From: JBMYZL01 sp049610385
GTDB taxonomy: Bacteria > Bacteroidota > Bacteroidia > Flavobacteriales_D > Sanyastnellaceae
DNA length: 64,000 bases
Reading direction: 5' to 3'
Assembly: GCA_049610385.1 (NCBI GenBank)
Contig: JBMYZL010000008.1
Location: 1-64,000, forward strand
Shown here: piece after piece, positions 60,129-64,000 of the stretch
Layout: every line of letters begins with the position of its first letter
How positions within the stretch are numbered: the stretch's first letter is position 1
Notes under the pieces: generated by a model
Seen by the model: the letters and a program-made list of their open reading frames with translations, nothing else
Told to the model about the DNA's origin: nothing
Databases searched by the model: none
Translations under genes and position numbers: made by a program

Positions 60129-62275
60129 TGCAAGACATTTCCAATTATCGCAAAGGACTTAACCTCAGAAGCTGGCTGGTCTTCAGTCTTTTCACTTTGC
60201 TGGGATTTGCTGTGTTCGGGCGCATTCTGTGGATTCAAAGTGCCGAACATGACACTTGGATGAACGTCGGCGCACGATACGAATCGAGCGTTCGTGAAAT
60301 TGAACCTGTGCGGGGACAGATTTACTCCCACAATGGCAGCGTATTGGCGACATCTGTACCGGTCTACCGCCTCAGTTGGGACAGCCGCTCCGAGGCCATT
60401 GACTGGGCCACTTTTGATGAAGAAGTTGAGGGCCTGTGTTCCGGTTTGGCCTCCATTCTCAATGAGCGCACCGCCGCGGGTTACAAAAAATTATTGAAGG
60501 ACGGGCGCAATTTGGGTAGAAGAAGTGTTCTGATCGGGAAGGACATTCCATTCATCGCACAGAAGGAATTGCTCAAGCTTCCCTTCATCCGAAGAGGTCG
60601 CTTTGCCAGTGGATTTGTCTTTGAACGGGAAGAAAAACGCAAGAAGCCCTTCGGTCAACTCGCCGCCAGGACCGTGGGCATCGACCGCGACCAAAACCGT
60701 GTTGGGTTGGAAGCCAGCTGGAATCCCGAATTGGCGGGCGTCACTGGGCAACAACTGCAACGCCGTGTCAGTGGAGGTGCGTGGATGCCTGTTACCGACG
60801 ATTTCATCGTGGAACCGGTTGCCGGACTGGACTTGGTTTCCACCATAGACATGCACTTGCAAGATGTGGCGTCAAGGGCATTGGAGCGCCAGCTGGTCAA
60901 ACACAATGCCGCTTGGGGAACAGTCGTGCTCATGGAAACCGCGACAGGACGCATTCGCGCCATTTCGAACCTCACACGGGACGGCGATGGAACCGGAGAT
61001 GAGGCCCCGCGTTACTACGAATCTTTCAATCATGCCATCGGCACCGCTGTGGAACCAGGTTCCACTTTCAAATTGGCCACTTTGATGGCAGCAATGGAGG
61101 ACGGCGGTGTTCGTCCTGACGATGTCGTCAAAACGGGCAAAGGACGGGTCACGTTCTACGGCAAAACCATGTCGGACTCCAATGCTGACGAAGGCGGACA
61201 TGGCGACATAACCGTGGAAGAAGTGTTTGAGGTCAGTTCGAACGTAGGAGCGGCTTTAACCATCAAACAAGCCTTCGGGATGGAGCCTCAAAAATTCCTG
61301 TCCAGCTTGGCTTCCCTGCAGGTGGGAGAATTGACGGGTGTGCGGCTGGCAGGTGAAGCCTCACCACAGATTTACAAAGAAGTGGGTGAGGGCAACTGGT
61401 CCGGACTGAGTTTGACCCAAATGTCCATCGGTTATGAAGTCACCCAGACCCCACTACAAACCTTGTCCTTGTACAACGCGGTTGCCAATCAGGGGAAATG
61501 GGTTCAGCCTCAACTGGTCGAAGGCTTGATGCACAATGGCGAGTGGGTTCAAGACATTGCCCCTGTTCTCCGATCGCGACCTATCTGCTCCAAATCGACG
61601 CTAGATGCCTGCCATTCGATGCTCAAGAAAGTGGCCGATCCAGAAGGCAAAGGCACCGCCCAATATGTGTTCAAGAACATGCCATTTGCCGTTGCAGGCA
61701 AAACTGGAACCGCCTGGATTTCTGAAGCCGGAGGGTACAAAGGACGATACCGTGCATCCTTTGCCGGTTACTTCCCTGCGGACAATCCAAGGTACTCCTG
61801 CATCGTGGTGATTGCAGACACCCGAAGCGGATTGTACTATGGTTCCACAATCGCGGGGCCTGTGTTCCGGGAATTGGCCTGGAAAGTTTACTCCACGGAC
61901 CCCAGTTTTCATGGGTTGACCACCGGGCAATTGGCCGAAAACGCACACTTACCAGGCGCTCAAGACGGCACCAGGGAGGAACTTGAAGCACTGTACAACC
62001 ACTTTGATTTGGAATTTGTGGCATCACCAGAAGGCCAAATCAGCGACTGGGTCTCCGTGAGCACTGGGCCCGACCGGGCGATTTTGGATGCCCGACCCGT
62101 GCTCGAGGGCGCTGTTCCCGACGTGCGGGGCATGGGATTGCGCGACGCGCTTTACTTGCTCGAAAATGCTGGATTGATTGTCAAAATGCAAGGTGTCGGC
62201 TCCGTTCGCAGACAGTCCATCGCGCCAGGAACGCCATTGGGGAATTACGCCACCATCACGCTTGAACTCTCATGA
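60128..62275 (+). CDS. ftsI: penicillin-binding protein FtsI with C-terminal PASTA domain
   Basis: This class B penicillin-binding protein cross-links septal peptidoglycan. The 715 residues (start MQDISNYRKGLN) have one membrane helix (about 16-36), a pedestal domain with REIEPVRGQIYSHNGSVLAT, the transpeptidase motifs SxxK (Ser312, Lys315 in EPGSTFKLA), SSN (370-372) and KTG (525-527), and a final PASTA repeat (about 655-715, VPDVRGMGLRDALYLLENAGL). The ATG overlaps the ftsL stop. PASTA-bearing FtsI is usual in Bacteroidota. Confidence 0.96.
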   Translation: MQDISNYRKGLNLRSWLVFSLFTLLGFAVFGRILWIQSAEHDTWMNVGARYESSVREIEPVRGQIYSHNGSVLATSVPVYRLSWDSRSEAIDWATFDEEVEGLCSGLASILNERTAAGYKKLLKDGRNLGRRSVLIGKDIPFIAQKELLKLPFIRRGRFASGFVFEREEKRKKPFGQLAARTVGIDRDQNRVGLEASWNPELAGVTGQQLQRRVSGGAWMPVTDDFIVEPVAGLDLVSTIDMHLQDVASRALERQLVKHNAAWGTVVLMETATGRIRAISNLTRDGDGTGDEAPRYYESFNHAIGTAVEPGSTFKLATLMAAMEDGGVRPDDVVKTGKGRVTFYGKTMSDSNADEGGHGDITVEEVFEVSSNVGAALTIKQAFGMEPQKFLSSLASLQVGELTGVRLAGEASPQIYKEVGEGNWSGLSLTQMSIGYEVTQTPLQTLSLYNAVANQGKWVQPQLVEGLMHNGEWVQDIAPVLRSRPICSKSTLDACHSMLKKVADPEGKGTAQYVFKNMPFAVAGKTGTAWISEAGGYKGRYRASFAGYFPADNPRYSCIVVIADTRSGLYYGSTIAGPVFRELAWKVYSTDPSFHGLTTGQLAENAHLPGAQDGTREELEALYNHFDLEFVASPEGQISDWVSVSTGPDRAILDARPVLEGAVPDVRGMGLRDALYLLENAGLIVKMQGVGSVRRQSIAPGTPLGNYATITLELS

Positions 62276-63750
62276 AACTGCTTAAGGACATCCTGTACGG
62301 AACGCGGATTGTGGAAGTTTTTGGCTCCACGCACACAGCCATCGAAGACGTGGCTTTCGACAGCCGAAAGGTCAAGCCTTTTGGGTTGTATGTGGCCATC
62401 CCGGGGGTCAACGTGGACGGACATGATTTCATCCCACAAGCCTTGGATGCTGGCGCAGTCGCAGTGGTTTGCGAAACGATGCCGCCCGAAAACTCGCGAA
62501 GGGAAGGGCTGGTTTACATCGCGGTACACAATGCACGTGAGGCCTTGGGGAAAATCGCCTCGGCATTCTTCGATCACCCCACTGAATCCATGAAGGTGGT
62601 CGCCGTCACCGGCACCAATGGAAAGACCACGACAGCCACCCTTTTGCATGATATGTTCCGACTAATGGATCGGAAAGCTGGTCTGCTCAGCACCGTTGAA
62701 AATCGAATTGTAGACCAAGTGGTCCCATCTACTCACACCACCCCGGATGCGCTTCAGATGCAAAAATTGTTCCGGGATATGGCCGACGCGGGATGCCGCT
62801 ATGTTTTCATGGAAGCAAGCTCACACAGCATCGATCAACACCGATTGGCCGGAACGCGACTCACAGGCGCCGTCTTCACCAACATCACCCAAGACCATCT
62901 CGATTACCACGGCACGTTCAATGCATACATCGCCGCCAAAAGGGGGTTGTTTGCTTTGCTCCCTTCCGACGCTTTCGCACTAATCAACGCCGATGACCCC
63001 CATGCAGAGGACATGGTCCACGGTTGCAAAGCGCGCGTTCGGGATTTCGCCTTGAAAACCATGGCGGATTACCGGGCCCGGGTGTTGGAGAATGGGCTGA
63101 ATGGATTGAACCTCAACTTGGATGGACATGACCTGTATTCAAAGCTGATAGGGCAATTCAATGCCTCCAACCTGTTGTCGATTTACGGTGTGGCGCGGGA
63201 ATTGGGTTATGATGCTTTGGACATCCTGACCAACCTCTCCCTTCTCAGTCCACCACCTGGCCGGTTTGAAAGGGTCGAAAGCAGCGATGGAGTAATCGGC
63301 ATCGTGGATTACGCCCACACGCCTGATGCATTGAAAAATGTCCTAGAAACCATCAACGAGTTCCGAACCGGCAATGAACAGGTGATTTCTGTATTCGGGT
63401 GTGGCGGCGACCGGGATGCCACCAAACGTCCTCTGATGGCCCGCATCGGAGCCCACCTGAGCGACAGGGTCATTCTCACCAGTGACAACCCACGCAGCGA
63501 GTCTCCTGACGCCATCATCGCAGACATGCGTGATGGACTCGATCCGGTGGAGGCCCGCAAATGTTTGGCCAACAGCAATCGAAAGGAAGCCATTCGCATG
63601 GCTGCCGGCTTGGCTCAGCCGGGAGACATCCTGTTGGTGGCTGGCAAGGGGCATGAGTCTTACCAGGAAATTCAAGGCATCCGCCAAGATTTCGACGACC
63701 GAATCGAGCTCCGTGAAGCGCTCAACGAACGCGCAAACACCCCAGGCTGA
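62272..63750 (+). CDS. murE: UDP-N-acetylmuramoyl-L-alanyl-D-glutamate--2,6-diaminopimelate ligase
   Basis: MurE adds the third residue of the peptidoglycan stem. The 492 residues have the N-terminal domain with VAFDSRKVKPFGLYVAIPG, the ATP loop VTGTNGKTTTATLL, EASSHSIDQHRL, FTNITQDHLDYHGTFNAY, and the DNPR motif (TSDNPRSESPDAI) that marks meso-diaminopimelate rather than lysine specificity. It overlaps ftsI by four bases and precedes mraY after three bases. Confidence 0.98.
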   Translation: MKLLKDILYGTRIVEVFGSTHTAIEDVAFDSRKVKPFGLYVAIPGVNVDGHDFIPQALDAGAVAVVCETMPPENSRREGLVYIAVHNAREALGKIASAFFDHPTESMKVVAVTGTNGKTTTATLLHDMFRLMDRKAGLLSTVENRIVDQVVPSTHTTPDALQMQKLFRDMADAGCRYVFMEASSHSIDQHRLAGTRLTGAVFTNITQDHLDYHGTFNAYIAAKRGLFALLPSDAFALINADDPHAEDMVHGCKARVRDFALKTMADYRARVLENGLNGLNLNLDGHDLYSKLIGQFNASNLLSIYGVARELGYDALDILTNLSLLSPPPGRFERVESSDGVIGIVDYAHTPDALKNVLETINEFRTGNEQVISVFGCGGDRDATKRPLMARIGAHLSDRVILTSDNPRSESPDAIIADMRDGLDPVEARKCLANSNRKEAIRMAAGLAQPGDILLVAGKGHESYQEIQGIRQDFDDRIELREALNERANTPG

Positions 63751-63753
63751 CCC

Positions 63754-64000
63754 ATGCTGTACCACCTTTTCACATACTTGGATGCGACTTATGACTTGCC
63801 TGGTGCGGGCTTGTTCCGGTACATCTCCTTCCGGTCAGCCATGAGCCTCCTCACCTCCTTGATCATCGGCATTGGAATCGGCAAACGTGTCATCCAGTGG
63901 TTGCAGTTGAAGCAGGTAGGTGAAATCGTTCGCGATTTGGGGCTCGAAGGTCAACTGAAGAAACAAGGCACCCCGACCATGGGCGGGCTGATCATTTTGG
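63754..64000 (+). CDS. mraY: phospho-N-acetylmuramoyl-pentapeptide transferase, N-terminal part (cut by window)
   Basis: MraY transfers phospho-MurNAc-pentapeptide to undecaprenyl phosphate to form lipid I. The first 82 residues are seen: MLYHLFTYLDATYDLPGAGLFRYI, a membrane helix and the family motif GLEGQLKKQGTPTMGG, where the TPTMGG is the conserved MraY cytoplasmic loop. The gene is open at the window end. It follows murE in the standard dcw order of Bacteroidota. Confidence 0.97.
   Translation, partial: MLYHLFTYLDATYDLPGAGLFRYISFRSAMSLLTSLIIGIGIGKRVIQWLQLKQVGEIVRDLGLEGQLKKQGTPTMGGLIIL

Noticed and set aside
1..64000. tRNA, rRNA, CRISPR, insertion sequences or prophage genes
   Set aside because: None was recognised by eye; intergenic gaps are short and no transposase, integrase or repeat array was seen. 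A tRNAscan or Infernal run would settle the RNA part.

Overview
The window is about 64 kb of ordinary, densely packed chromosome from a Bacteroidota bacterium, most likely of the order Flavobacteriales or a close relative. The evidence is the gene content: a type IX secretion and gliding core (sprF/porP, gldK, gldL, gldM, gldN, a porG-like barrel, gldB, gldC, a gldA-like ATPase), a T9SS sorting-domain protein, two SusC/CirA-type TonB receptors, the families DUF4924, DUF4834 and DUF6089, a carbamoyl-phosphate synthase large subunit without the C-terminal allosteric domain, and TAnnTTTG-type promoter elements. Genus cannot be read from the sequence. I see no rRNA, tRNA, CRISPR array, insertion sequence, prophage or plasmid gene, and no gap above 300 bases without a gene.

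Layout. 1-2.1 kb: the 3' part of an acyl-CoA dehydrogenase and an M42 aminopeptidase. 2.2-7.2 kb: a minus-strand, translationally coupled four-gene unit (ThiF/E1-like protein, GNAT-fold acyltransferase, 7TM sensor kinase, stand-alone response regulator) with a divergent receiver-like small protein; this is the least explained and most interesting part. 7.2-9.6 kb: DUF4924, OmpH/Skp, a small unknown and DUF1853. 9.6-12.1 kb: an outer-membrane receptor. 12-19.2 kb: acetyltransferase, YfhO, DUF4834 and carB, all minus strand. 19.3-24.5 kb: alpha/beta hydrolase plus geranylgeranylglyceryl-phosphate synthase, a TonB receptor behind a TPP riboswitch, and cysQ. 24.5-33.1 kb: rsgA, a GldA-like ATPase, groEL/groES, secG, a TPR-like protein, lptE, a sigma-54 activator, miaB and a 48-residue membrane protein.

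33.3-46.1 kb (plus strand): topA, a formimidoylglutamase-like protein with altered metal ligands, the sprF-gldKLMN operon closed by a strong terminator, an ABC-F ATPase and a PorG-like barrel. 46.1-52.2 kb (minus): an rluD-type pseudouridine synthase, a T9SS cargo protein, a PASTA protein and purL. 52.3-58 kb: dtd, MazG, nadE, a PorT-like barrel, gldB, gldC, engB and an alpha/beta hydrolase. 58.2-64 kb: the start of the dcw cell-wall cluster (mraZ, rsmH, ftsL, ftsI, murE, mraY), preceded by a 10-bp-periodic MraZ operator.

Functionally the window combines envelope building (dcw cluster, LptE, OmpH, SecG), T9SS and gliding, housekeeping enzymes, and regulation. Packing is tight: many starts overlap the preceding stop (ATGA or TGATG) and several convergent genes overlap by 13-68 bases. 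Several -7-like promoter elements lie only 4-9 bases before the start codon, which suggests very short or absent 5' leaders.
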